Shown: positions 7,877 through 13,252 of the stretch, piece by piece | How the letters are laid out: every line of letters starts with the position of its first letter | Numbering within the stretch: the stretch's first letter is position 1 | Assembly (NCBI GenBank): GCA_030621995.1 | Contig: JAUXGP010000018.1 | Coordinates: 1 to 13,252, forward strand | Source: Psychrilyobacter sp. | GTDB lineage: Bacteria; Fusobacteriota; Fusobacteriia; Fusobacteriales; Fusobacteriaceae | Reading direction: 5' to 3' | DNA length: 13,252 bases | Program-made: the position numbers and the translations under genes | Notes under the pieces: generated by a model | Database searches by the model: none | Told to the model about the DNA's origin: nothing | Seen by the model: the letters and a program-made list of their open reading frames with translations, nothing else

Positions 7877-7972
7877 AATAATCACCCCTGGTTAATTTTT
7901 TTAATCTTTTTACTCTATTTATAATTTACACATTAAATTTGGATTTCCTTTTTTATTTTACCCTATGGAAAT

Positions 7973-8024
7973 AAAAAAATCTTCCTGGTTAATCAGATAA
8001 CATATCTGATTAACCAGAAAGATT
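7973..8024 (-). terminator. Rho-independent terminator of yjdM with long near-perfect hairpin
   Basis: CTGGTTAATCAGATA (7985-7999) is the exact reverse complement of 8003-8017, around a 3-base ACA loop. After one mismatch, six more pairs (AATCTT 7978-7983 with AAGATT 8019-8024) extend the stem. In the leftward direction it ends in a run of seven T (complement of 7973-7979). It begins six bases after the yjdM stop. Confidence 0.85.
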
Positions 8025-8030
8025 AAAATT

Positions 8031-8369
8031 TTATATTTTTTTTACAAATTCAGTTTTTAATTCCATAGATCCGATCCCGTCAATCTTGCATTTGATATCA
8101 TGATCTGCATCTACTAATCTTATATTTCTAACTTTAGTTCCTTTTTTTACTACAAGGGAACTTCCCTTAACTTTAAGATCTTTGATTACACTAACTGCAT
8201 CTCCATCCACTAAGACATTTCCATTGCTGTCTTTGTATACTTTTTCTGCATTTTCTTCTGCTTCTATCTCTGGATTCCATTCATATGAACACTCAGGACA
8301 GACCATAAGGTTTCCATCTTCATATGTATATTCTGAATTACATTTTGGACAATTTGGTAAAGTTTTCAT
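8031..8369 (-). CDS. yjdM: Zinc-ribbon protein YjdM (PhnA family)
   Basis: The 112-residue protein is a full-length member of the YjdM/PhnA family (COG2824). The N-terminal zinc ribbon has CPKC and CPEC (Cys7, Cys10, Cys24, Cys27), with the family phrases 'NSEYTYEDG' and 'ECSYEW' between and after. The C-terminal SH3-like domain shows '[20 protein letters not shown]' (47-66) and '[15 protein letters not shown]' (72-86). The historical name 'alkylphosphonate utilisation protein PhnA' came from proximity to the E. coli phn operon; the protein is not phosphonoacetate hydrolase, and its true function is unclear. No phosphonate genes are nearby. GGAG lies ten bases before the ATG, a slightly long spacing. 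It is probably a single-gene transcript, with a -10 upstream and a long hairpin terminator downstream. Cytosolic; no signal peptide. Confidence 0.93.
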   Translation of the reverse strand: MKTLPNCPKCNSEYTYEDGNLMVCPECSYEWNPEIEAEENAEKVYKDSNGNVLVDGDAVSVIKDLKVKGSSLVVKKGTKVRNIRLVDADHDIKCKIDGIGSMELKTEFVKKI

Positions 8370-8409
8370 AATTTCATTTCTCCTTTTACTATCTGCAATT
8401 TATTTTCTA

Positions 8410-8438
8410 ATTATAGTTTTTTATATAGAATAAAAAAC
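8410..8438 (-). promoter_or_regulatory. Candidate yjdM promoter with adjoining inverted repeat
   Basis: The complement has a perfect -10 TATAAT (8415-8410), 41 bases before the yjdM ATG. Directly against it is an inverted repeat, GTTTTTTAT (8416-8424) and ATAAAAAAC (8430-8438) around a 5-base centre, occupying the spacer and -35 positions. The -35 (GTTTTT) is poor. The repeat could be an operator, or a weak terminator for the amidotransferase gene that ends at 8493. Confidence 0.35.
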
Positions 8439-8492
8439 CCGCGTATAATATTTTATAATATTTTTCAATAAAAATCAAGTTCAGTCATTTTT

Positions 8493-9257
8493 TTACCGCT
8501 GTGAAATCTTATACCTTTCCTTTATTAATTTTTTTATCTTAACCTGTTCATAAAAATCTTGAAATAATTTTTTCATATCCTCAGAGCCATAGGAATACAT
8601 CATCTCCGGATGCCACTGAACTCCTAAGATAAAATGATCCTCGTCGATATATTCAACAGCCTCTATTATATTATCGGTAGATCTGGCAGTAACTACAAAA
8701 TTCTCCCCTAAGTCTTTAATACACTGATGATGGAATGAATTTACCCATAGATCCTCAGGAAACAGCTTACCTAAAAATGATCCTTTGAGAGTCTTGACTT
8801 TATGTACAGGGATATCCGGATTATTCATCCCTTGAAGATGTTTTAGAGCGGCATCTTTATGATATCTTAGATCCTGATACAGTGATCCGCCAAAATATAC
8901 ATTTAATATCTGCATCCCCCTGCAGATCCCTAAAATTGGAATATTTTTTTTTAGAGCAGATTCTATCAATAACATGTCGAAGGTATCTCTTTTTAAGTGG
9001 GGAACCTGAACTTCAGGAAGGGATTCCTCGTGAAATAATTGCGGGTTTATATCGTCTCCGCCGGTCAGGATGAGAGCATCGATAAGGCCGGTATATTTTT
9101 CAACGACACCTCTATTCTCGGTCAACGGCAATATGATGGGAACACCGCCAATCTTTTCAATGGAATCTGTATAGTGGTTATTTACATATTCCTTCATAAA
9201 TTCTGTACTGTCAAAATCACATTGAGATCCACTCAATCCAATAATTATGTTTTTCAT
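8493..9257 (-). CDS. Gamma-glutamyl-gamma-aminobutyrate hydrolase family protein (class I glutamine amidotransferase)
   Basis: The 254-residue protein is a stand-alone class I glutamine amidotransferase of the peptidase C26/PuuD type. The nucleophile is Cys112 in 'PILGICRGMQILNVYFGG' (107-124); the catalytic His216 and Glu218 lie in 'GVQWHPEMM' (212-220). 'LILTGGDDINPQLF' (62-75) and 'VNSFHHQCIKDLG' (172-184) are typical of this branch, which hydrolyses gamma-glutamyl amides such as gamma-glutamyl-GABA, releasing glutamate. The exact substrate is not determined: no other putrescine-degradation (Puu) genes are in the window, so a symbol is withheld. The ATG follows AGGAGGC, and a consensus promoter lies just upstream. 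It is divergent from glsA across about 210 bases, so two glutamate-releasing hydrolases share one control region. Cytosolic, no signal peptide. Confidence 0.93.
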   Translation of the reverse strand: MKNIIIGLSGSQCDFDSTEFMKEYVNNHYTDSIEKIGGVPIILPLTENRGVVEKYTGLIDALILTGGDDINPQLFHEESLPEVQVPHLKRDTFDMLLIESALKKNIPILGICRGMQILNVYFGGSLYQDLRYHKDAALKHLQGMNNPDIPVHKVKTLKGSFLGKLFPEDLWVNSFHHQCIKDLGENFVVTARSTDNIIEAVEYIDEDHFILGVQWHPEMMYSYGSEDMKKLFQDFYEQVKIKKLIKERYKISQR

Positions 9258-9293
9258 AAAAAGCCTCCTAAATTATAGATAAATATAATACTG

Positions 9294-9322
9294 TATATAC
9301 TACTTAAAGGCCGTGGTGTCAA
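9294..9322 (-). promoter_or_regulatory. Consensus sigma-70 promoter for the amidotransferase gene
   Basis: On the complement a perfect TTGACA (9322-9317) is followed, after exactly 17 bases, by TATATA (9299-9294). The predicted transcription start near 9287 leaves a leader of about 30 bases that contains AGGAGG (9269-9264). This is the best promoter in the window. Confidence 0.8.
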
Positions 9323-9419
9323 TTGGGATAAAGGGGAGGGGAATAAACCCCGATTAACTTTTAATTTGGTCGATGATATGGTAAACTTTGAGTAAACAAA
9401 AGAAAAAAATAACTGTCAT

Positions 9420-9451
9420 TTTTGATATTTATTTTTTTAAAATGATCAAAA
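9420..9451. promoter_or_regulatory. Inverted repeat upstream of glsA, possible operator
   Basis: TTTTGAT (9420-9426) and its reverse complement ATCAAAA (9445-9451) flank an 18-base AT-rich centre, just before the glsA Shine-Dalgarno (GGGAGAG, 9457-9463). No good -35/-10 pair for glsA was found in this region, so a repressor or activator site is a guess. In such AT-rich DNA a 7-bp arm can arise by chance. Confidence 0.25.
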
Positions 9452-9467
9452 TATACGGGAGAGAAAG

Positions 9468-10382
9468 ATGGAAAAAATATTGGATAAGATCGTTAAAAGA
9501 AATAAAATTAAAACAAAATTTGGAAATGTAGCAAATTATATACCTGGACTGGATAAAGCAGGAAAAGAAAACCTGGGGATATGTTTATTGGATATGGACG
9601 GGAATAGATATGTATGTGGTGACTATAACAAAAAATTTACCATTCAAAGTGTATCTAAACCTATAGCGCTGATGCTGGCTATGTTAGATAATGGAGTAGA
9701 CTATGTATTTTCCAAAGTGGGAACAGAACCCACAGGAGATGCATTTAATTCTATGATCAGGTTGGAGACGGCTATTATAAAAAAACCGTATAATCCAATG
9801 ATAAATGCCGGAGCCATAGCAGTTTCATCTATGATAAAGGGAGAAAATAAGGAAGAAAAATTTAATAGGCTGCTGGATTTTTTTAAAATGGTGACTGAAA
9901 ATGATACCTTGGAATATAATGAGGAGATCTATTCAGGAGAAAATAGAACGGGAAATAAAAATAGAGCCATGGCTTATTTTATGAAGGATCAGGGAGTGAT
10001 AGAATCATCTGTAGAAGATAGTTTGGATGTATACTTTAAGCAGTGTTCCATAGAGGTAACTACAGTGGATCTGGCTATGGTTGGTATGTTTTTAGCCAGA
10101 AACGGCAGATTATCTACAGGGGAGAAAATAATATCGGATTATGAGGCTAAGGTGGTAAAATCACTGATGATGACTTGCGGGATGTATGACGGATCGGGAG
10201 AATTTGCTTTAAAAGTAGGAATACCATCTAAAAGTGGAGTTGGAGGAGGAATAATGTCAGTTCTTCCGAATAAGATGGGGATAGGAATATATGGTCCGGC
10301 TTTGGATAAAAAAGGTAACTCCATAGGCGGAGACGGAATCTTAGAGGATCTGTCCAAAGAACTGGATCTGAGTATATTTTAA
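9468..10382 (+). CDS. glsA: Glutaminase
   Basis: This 304-residue protein matches the bacterial glutaminase (GlsA, serine-dependent beta-lactamase-like fold) family in length. It hydrolyses L-glutamine to glutamate and ammonia in the cytosol. Family residues line up with E. coli YbaS with near-constant offset: the Ser-x-x-Lys pair Ser61/Lys64 in 'IQSVSKP', Asn113 in 'NPMINAGAI', Glu158 in 'SGENRTGNKNRAMAY' with Asn165, Tyr189 in 'DVYFKQCS', Tyr240 in 'TCGMYDGSGEFA' and Ser256 in 'SKSGVGGGI'. All are kept, so it should be active. GGGAGAG sits four bases before the ATG. It heads a rightward run: the Nudix gene starts 38 bases later and the next two genes follow at 9 and 23 bases. It is divergent from a gamma-glutamyl hydrolase. 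Glutamate supply for fermentation, or ammonia production for acid tolerance, are reasonable roles by inference. Confidence 0.96.
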   Translation: MEKILDKIVKRNKIKTKFGNVANYIPGLDKAGKENLGICLLDMDGNRYVCGDYNKKFTIQSVSKPIALMLAMLDNGVDYVFSKVGTEPTGDAFNSMIRLETAIIKKPYNPMINAGAIAVSSMIKGENKEEKFNRLLDFFKMVTENDTLEYNEEIYSGENRTGNKNRAMAYFMKDQGVIESSVEDSLDVYFKQCSIEVTTVDLAMVGMFLARNGRLSTGEKIISDYEAKVVKSLMMTCGMYDGSGEFALKVGIPSKSGVGGGIMSVLPNKMGIGIYGPALDKKGNSIGGDGILEDLSKELDLSIF

Positions 10383-10420
10383 AATCCTGTAATTAGGGAT
10401 TAAGAATGAGGGAGGCTTTT

Positions 10421-10861
10421 ATGGAAATAAAATTTTATAATCAAAATACATTGGATAAAAAAAAATATTCGGTAATCATTCCCCTGTATGAAGGAAAATT
10501 AGTTTTAGTTAAACATGAAAAAAGAGATACCCTGGAACTGCCTGGCGGACATATAGAAAAAGGTGAAACGGCAGAAATGGCAGCCAAAAGGGAGCTGTAT
10601 GAGGAGAGCGGGGCAACCAGCTTTGAGTTGACTTATCTATGTGATTATAGTGTAGAGAGAGGCGGAGACTTAGGATACGGGAGTGTATTTATGGCTGCAA
10701 TAAATAAATTTGGAGACCTGCCGAATTTTGAGATGGAGGATAAAATTTTGGTGGGAGAAATCCCTGAAAATCTTACCTATCCAGAGATCCAGGGAGAATT
10801 TATAAGAAGATATCTGGTAAAAAATGGAGAAAATTTTGAATTTAAAGGTAAAAAAAATTAG
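10421..10861 (+). CDS. Nudix hydrolase
   Basis: From ATG 10421 the product is 146 residues. An in-frame ATG 15 bases upstream (10406) is rejected because GAGGGAGG, the obvious ribosome binding site, lies between the two. The Nudix box G-x5-E-x7-REUxEExGU is complete: Gly43, Glu49, then 'RELYEESGA' (57-65), with the catalytic/metal-binding glutamates Glu58, Glu61 and Glu62. The preceding 'LELPGGHIEKGE' is typical. These enzymes hydrolyse nucleoside diphosphates linked to another group; candidates are oxidised (d)NTPs, ADP-ribose or dinucleoside polyphosphates, and the sequence does not decide. Co-transcription with a uracil-DNA glycosylase-like gene 9 bases downstream makes a nucleotide-pool cleaning role attractive but unproven. 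It ends in an Asn/Lys-rich tail and has no membrane segment. Confidence 0.92.
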   Translation: MEIKFYNQNTLDKKKYSVIIPLYEGKLVLVKHEKRDTLELPGGHIEKGETAEMAAKRELYEESGATSFELTYLCDYSVERGGDLGYGSVFMAAINKFGDLPNFEMEDKILVGEIPENLTYPEIQGEFIRRYLVKNGENFEFKGKKN

Positions 10862-10870
10862 GAGGAGAAA

Positions 10871-11614
10871 TTGAATTTAGACAGAAATAAATTTTTAGAG
10901 GATAATAAAATTCATGATAGCTATCATGAATTTTTTACTTGGAAAATAATACGGGAAATAGAGGGTATAATGGGGAGTATCAATAACTACACTCCTGCCA
11001 GGGAAGATATATTTAAAGTGTTTAGAGGTGATCTGAGCAGGATAAGGGTGGTGCTGCTGGCCATGGATCCATATCCGCAGAGAGGAGTAGCTACGGGTCT
11101 TGCCTTTGAGGTGGAAAAGGATTCGTGGATGGATAAGGGGGTAAATACTTCATTAAAAAATATGGTAAAATTAATCTATAAAACTTATATAGGAGAGATC
11201 CCTGCAATAGACAGGCTGAGGGAGGAGATAAAAGATAAAACCTTTGATATCCTGCCACCCAATGAATTGTTTAAATCTTGGGAATCACAGGGAGTGCTCC
11301 TCTTGAATACCGCACTGACAGTGGAGATAGGAAATTCTGGCAGTCATATTAAATTATGGGGAAATTTCACAGAAAAACTTATGGGATTTATAGAGGAGAA
11401 AAATAACAACCTTATATTTTTACTTTGGGGAGCTAAAGCCGGGAAGTATAAAAGGTATATAGAGAGGTCTCAAATAATAGAACATAATCATCCTGCTATC
11501 TGTGGGAACTTAAAAAATCCTAAAGATTTTTTAAACGGTGAGAGTTTTGAAAAAACCAGGGATATAATTGATTGGACAGGAAAAAGGGATTTTGATTATT
11601 TTTACAATAGATGA
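10871..11614 (+). CDS. Divergent family-1-like uracil-DNA glycosylase
   Basis: The 247-residue product starts at TTG (10871), four bases after GGAGGAG; no ATG fits. It follows the Ung plan: 'RVVLLAMDPYPQRGVATGLAFEV' region (59-81), 'SLKNMVKLI' (94-102), 'GVLLLNTALTV' (141-151), 'IFLLWGAKAGKYK' (182-194), 'HNHPAICG' (205-212) and a final 'IIDW' (232-235). Residues equivalent to the catalytic Asp64 (Asp66), the uracil-stacking Phe77 (Phe79), the uracil-reading Asn123 (Asn146) and His187 (His207) of E. coli Ung are kept. The water-binding motif GQDPYH is rewritten as AMDPYP, and HPSPLS as HPAICG, while the stretch between the first motif and NTALTV is longer than usual. It is thus a probable base-excision glycosylase with altered kinetics or base preference. 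A gene symbol is withheld because a standard ung may exist elsewhere in the genome. It is part of the glsA-Nudix run. Confidence 0.82.
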   Translation: MNLDRNKFLEDNKIHDSYHEFFTWKIIREIEGIMGSINNYTPAREDIFKVFRGDLSRIRVVLLAMDPYPQRGVATGLAFEVEKDSWMDKGVNTSLKNMVKLIYKTYIGEIPAIDRLREEIKDKTFDILPPNELFKSWESQGVLLLNTALTVEIGNSGSHIKLWGNFTEKLMGFIEEKNNNLIFLLWGAKAGKYKRYIERSQIIEHNHPAICGNLKNPKDFLNGESFEKTRDIIDWTGKRDFDYFYNR

Positions 11615-11637
11615 AAACATAAAAGAGGAGAAGAAGA

Positions 11638-12021
11638 ATGAAATATTTTTTATTTATAGATCACCCCAAGGGTGGATTAGATATAGTCAGTCAGGAAAAA
11701 GAGGAGAGAATCAGAAGTTATTTTAGCGGGATAGATACCATAGAGACTAAACTGACTTTAGGAGGAAAAGAGTATAATGCTGTGATAGACTATGCAATGT
11801 TTGCAAATTTAACTAATTTTGATTGTTTTAACTGTGTAGAACACTGCTGCGGCGATGCTCCGGCAATATTCAATAAAAAAATTCGAAATTTTATACTGGA
11901 GAATAAAGAACGTTACAATGAACTGACTAAGACCTTGGATATATTGGAGGAATTAGGTAACGATGGCGATGAGATAGAAGATATGATCTTGGGGGAGGAC
12001 GTATTGATCCCTGCTAAATAA
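11638..12021 (+). CDS. N-terminal fragment of the split cysteine-cluster protein (127 residues)
   Basis: This is the part that should be translated from the ATG with its GAGGAG site, stopping at TAA 12019-12021. It carries the first Cys group (63, 66, 70, 71) and ends in an acidic helix-rich stretch, 'LEELGNDGDEIEDMILGED'. On its own it would be annotated as a hypothetical protein. See the pseudogene entry for the joined reading. Confidence 0.6.
   Translation: MKYFLFIDHPKGGLDIVSQEKEERIRSYFSGIDTIETKLTLGGKEYNAVIDYAMFANLTNFDCFNCVEHCCGDAPAIFNKKIRNFILENKERYNELTKTLDILEELGNDGDEIEDMILGEDVLIPAK
12019..12021 (+). other. In-frame TAA interrupting the cysteine-cluster gene
   Basis: The stop lies between 'LIPAK' and 'LGDEVDLCACAY' with no frame change. 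Being TAA, it is not a selenocysteine (TGA) or pyrrolysine (TAG) codon. The ATGs just after it (12029, 12042) are in other frames, and the first closes at once at TAG, so reinitiation does not restore the protein. Confidence 0.85.
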
Positions 12022-12102
12022 CTAGGAGATGAGGTAGATCTATGTGCCTGTGCATACACTCCTAAAAATGGTCAGACTCTGTGTTCACTGCATTCAATTT
12101 GT

Positions 12103-12495
12103 TTGGATAAAAATATGAGCCCCAAGGAAATTATAGATAAGAAACCCCTGATATGCAGCATGTGGCCATTGGAGATAATATTGGAGGAAAAAACGAACAC
12201 TCTCTATCTCACACTGCCAGATGATTTCACTAATAATTTCACTATAGAGAATTTTTATACAAAATCTTGTATAAATATAGACTTTGCCATGAGTCCGACT
12301 TTTAGGAGGGAAAACCCAGACGGCTTCCTTGAAGATGACTTCAAACCATTCATAGTTGCCTATGGAGAAACTCTGAAAAACACCCTAGGAGAAAACATAT
12401 ATGATATGGTAAAAAATAAATTATTAGAGGAAAACATCTTGGAAAACGATGATTTTGTCATAGAAATAGAACAAATAAACAGAGTATTGACATAA
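12103..12495 (+). CDS. C-terminal fragment of the split cysteine-cluster protein (130 residues if started at TTG)
   Basis: The open frame actually continues back to codon 12022, just after the TAA. TTG 12103 is the first conventional start codon apart from CTG codons, and it has no Shine-Dalgarno, so independent translation is doubtful. It contains 'KPLICSMWPLEII' and an acidic, Asn-rich C-terminal region. It is in the same frame as the N-terminal fragment (465 bases, 155 codons, from the first ATG). Confidence 0.45.
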   Translation: MDKNMSPKEIIDKKPLICSMWPLEIILEEKTNTLYLTLPDDFTNNFTIENFYTKSCINIDFAMSPTFRRENPDGFLEDDFKPFIVAYGETLKNTLGENIYDMVKNKLLEENILENDDFVIEIEQINRVLT

Positions 12496-12532
12496 AATGG
12501 TATAAAAAAATGATATTTTTTCACAAAATATA

Positions 12533-12562
12533 TTGCTTTTTTTTAATCTTTAGTTATATAAT
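12533..12562 (+). promoter_or_regulatory. Promoter for the threonine ammonia-lyase gene
   Basis: TTGCTT (12533-12538), an 18-base spacer and a perfect TATAAT (12557-12562) lie 47 bases before the ATG. The leader of about 40 bases holds no evident riboswitch or attenuator, and GGGGG (12597-12601) serves as ribosome binding site. No strong terminator separates it from the split gene upstream. Confidence 0.6.
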
Positions 12563-12609
12563 AGTTTTAGAGAGTTTAATACTAAAAAAATCATTCGGGG
12601 GATTTAATT

Positions 12610-13252
12610 ATGCATAAAGTGAGTTTAGAAGATATTAAAATGGCACAAAAAGTTTTAAAACCGGTTATAAAAGACACTTGTTTATTGGAGTGTAAAGAAC
12701 TGAGCAGGATTACAGGGGGAAATGTTTATTTAAAGACAGAAAACCTGCAACTGACAGGATCGTTTAAGATAAGGGGCGCTTTTAATAAGATAAGCAGCCT
12801 GAGTGAGGCAGAAAAGGCAGCAGGTGTAATTGCATCTTCAGCTGGAAACCATGCTCAAGGAGTAGCACTCAGTGCAACTAAATTAGGAATAAAATCAACT
12901 ATAGTGATGCCGGAGATCGCACCATTAGCAAAAGTAGCGGCAACTAAAAACTTTGGTGCAGAGGTAGTATTACATGGTTCTGTATATGATGATGCATATG
13001 CAAAAGCCTGTGAGATCCAAAAAGTAACCGGAGCAACATTCTTACATCCATTTGACGATAAGTTTGTAATTGCAGGACAGGGAACTATAGGGCTAGAGAT
13101 CTTAACTCAATTAGAAGACGTAGATGTAGTTCTTGTACCAATCGGTGGAGGAGGAATCTTAGCCGGAATCTCTACTGCTATAAAGGCAATCAAGCCAAGT
13201 GTAAAAATAATCGGTGTAGAAGCAGCTCATGCACCTTGTATGAAGAGTGCAA
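12610..13252 (+). CDS. ilvA: Threonine ammonia-lyase, N-terminal part (cut by window edge)
   Basis: The frame is open from ATG 12610 to the right edge, giving 214 residues of a protein normally about 400 long. It is a fold-type II PLP enzyme: the Schiff-base lysine is Lys53 in 'TGSFKIRGA' (49-57), the substrate loop is 'SSAGNHAQG' (76-84), and the PLP phosphate-binding glycine loop is 'GGGGILAG' (179-186). With 'ENLQLTGSFKIRGAFNKI' it matches threonine ammonia-lyase (L-threonine to 2-oxobutanoate and ammonia). Serine dehydratase or serine racemase of the same fold are less likely. Whether it is a biosynthetic (allosteric, IlvA) or catabolic (TdcB) form depends on the missing C-terminus, so the symbol is provisional. 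It has its own promoter. In a fermenting anaerobe it may feed 2-oxobutanoate to propionate formation. Confidence 0.9.
   Translation, partial: MHKVSLEDIKMAQKVLKPVIKDTCLLECKELSRITGGNVYLKTENLQLTGSFKIRGAFNKISSLSEAEKAAGVIASSAGNHAQGVALSATKLGIKSTIVMPEIAPLAKVAATKNFGAEVVLHGSVYDDAYAKACEIQKVTGATFLHPFDDKFVIAGQGTIGLEILTQLEDVDVVLVPIGGGGILAGISTAIKAIKPSVKIIGVEAAHAPCMKSA

Larger units (their letters stand above)
11638..12495 (+). pseudogene. Cysteine-cluster protein gene (DUF3109/YkgJ-like) split by one in-frame TAA
   Basis: One reading frame runs from ATG 11638 to TAA 12493-12495, 286 codons including the stop, and is broken only by TAA at 12019-12021 (codon 128). Read through, it encodes one coherent Cys-rich protein. 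Before the stop is C-x2-C-x3-CC ('CFNCVEHCCGDAP', Cys63, 66, 70, 71). After it come 'LCACAYTPKNGQTLCSLHSIC' with Cys136, 138, 149 and 155, and 'KPLICSMWPLEII' (169-181, Cys173). This cysteine order resembles YkgJ/DUF3109 proteins, thought to bind a zinc or iron-sulfur centre. The two halves each lack part of the cluster, so neither should work alone. Codon usage is unchanged across the stop and no frameshift is seen, pointing to a recent nonsense change or a sequencing error. It is last in the glsA-Nudix-UDG run, 23 bases after the UDG stop, with GAGGAG before the ATG. Confidence 0.7.

Noticed and set aside
9388..9415. TTGAGT-16-TAACTG as a glsA promoter
   Set aside because: Both hexamers are weak and the region is an A-rich run where such partial matches are expected by chance.
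12019..12021. Recoded stop (selenocysteine or pyrrolysine)
   Set aside because: The codon is TAA, which neither system uses.
12022..12102. Reinitiation downstream of the TAA as the normal way to make the second half
   Set aside because: AGGAG at 12024-12028 is present, but the ATGs at 12029 and 12042 are out of frame, the first ending at once in TAG, and the only in-frame candidates near it are weak (CTG, TTG 12103) without a ribosome binding site.
12487..12516. TTGACA at the end of the split gene as a -35 for the threonine ammonia-lyase
   Set aside because: The hexamer at 17-18 bases spacing is ATGATA/TGATAT, and the TATAAA further left is only 8 bases away; the TTGCTT-18-TATAAT pair nearer the gene is better.
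1..13252. CRISPR arrays, tRNA/rRNA genes, insertion sequences, toxin-antitoxin or phage-defence modules
   Set aside because: No regularly spaced repeats, cloverleaf-like sequences, transposase motifs or defence signatures were seen. SbcCD and the UDG are ordinary repair genes, not evidence for a defence island.

Overview
This 13.25 kb window is ordinary bacterial chromosome of low to moderate GC, with compact operons, strong AGGAGG-type ribosome binding sites and frequent ATA/AGA/TTA codons. An AsmA/DUF748-type gene suggests a diderm cell. Together with sbcDC, a stand-alone glutaminase and a threonine ammonia-lyase, this fits an anaerobic amino-acid fermenter such as a member of Fusobacteriota. 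That placement is inferred from gene style and was not tested by any search.

Left block (1-3173), visibly richer in GC than the rest. A truncated AsmA/DUF748-like envelope gene runs leftward off the window. After a 292-base intergenic stretch holding what looks like a decayed dispersed repeat, a rightward operon encodes a DUF1893 protein, an aldo/keto reductase with a C-terminal two-[4Fe-4S] domain, and a six-helix protein resembling an ECF transporter S component. A strong, probably bidirectional terminator closes it.

Middle block (3299-9257), all leftward. sbcD and sbcC overlap by one base and encode the SbcCD (Mre11-Rad50-like) nuclease. Upstream lie a small charged protein of unknown function, the zinc-ribbon protein YjdM (PhnA family), and a class I glutamine amidotransferase of the gamma-glutamyl-GABA hydrolase family. 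Separate terminators follow the small gene and yjdM. The amidotransferase has a textbook promoter, TTGACA-17-TATATA.

Right block (9468-13252), all rightward. Glutaminase glsA is transcribed divergently from the amidotransferase and leads a tight run: a Nudix hydrolase, a divergent family-1-like uracil-DNA glycosylase starting at TTG, and a cysteine-cluster (DUF3109/YkgJ-like) gene split by one in-frame TAA. A new promoter then drives a threonine ammonia-lyase that runs off the right edge.

Functional themes are nitrogen and amino-acid catabolism (glutaminase, gamma-glutamyl hydrolase, threonine deaminase) and DNA or nucleotide quality control (SbcCD, Nudix, UDG). I found no CRISPR array, insertion sequence, RNA gene or phage module, and no clearly novel multigene system. 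The items most worth checking are the interrupted cysteine-cluster gene, the rewritten active-site motif of the uracil-DNA glycosylase, the decayed repeat near 847-936 and the composition step near 3.2 kb.
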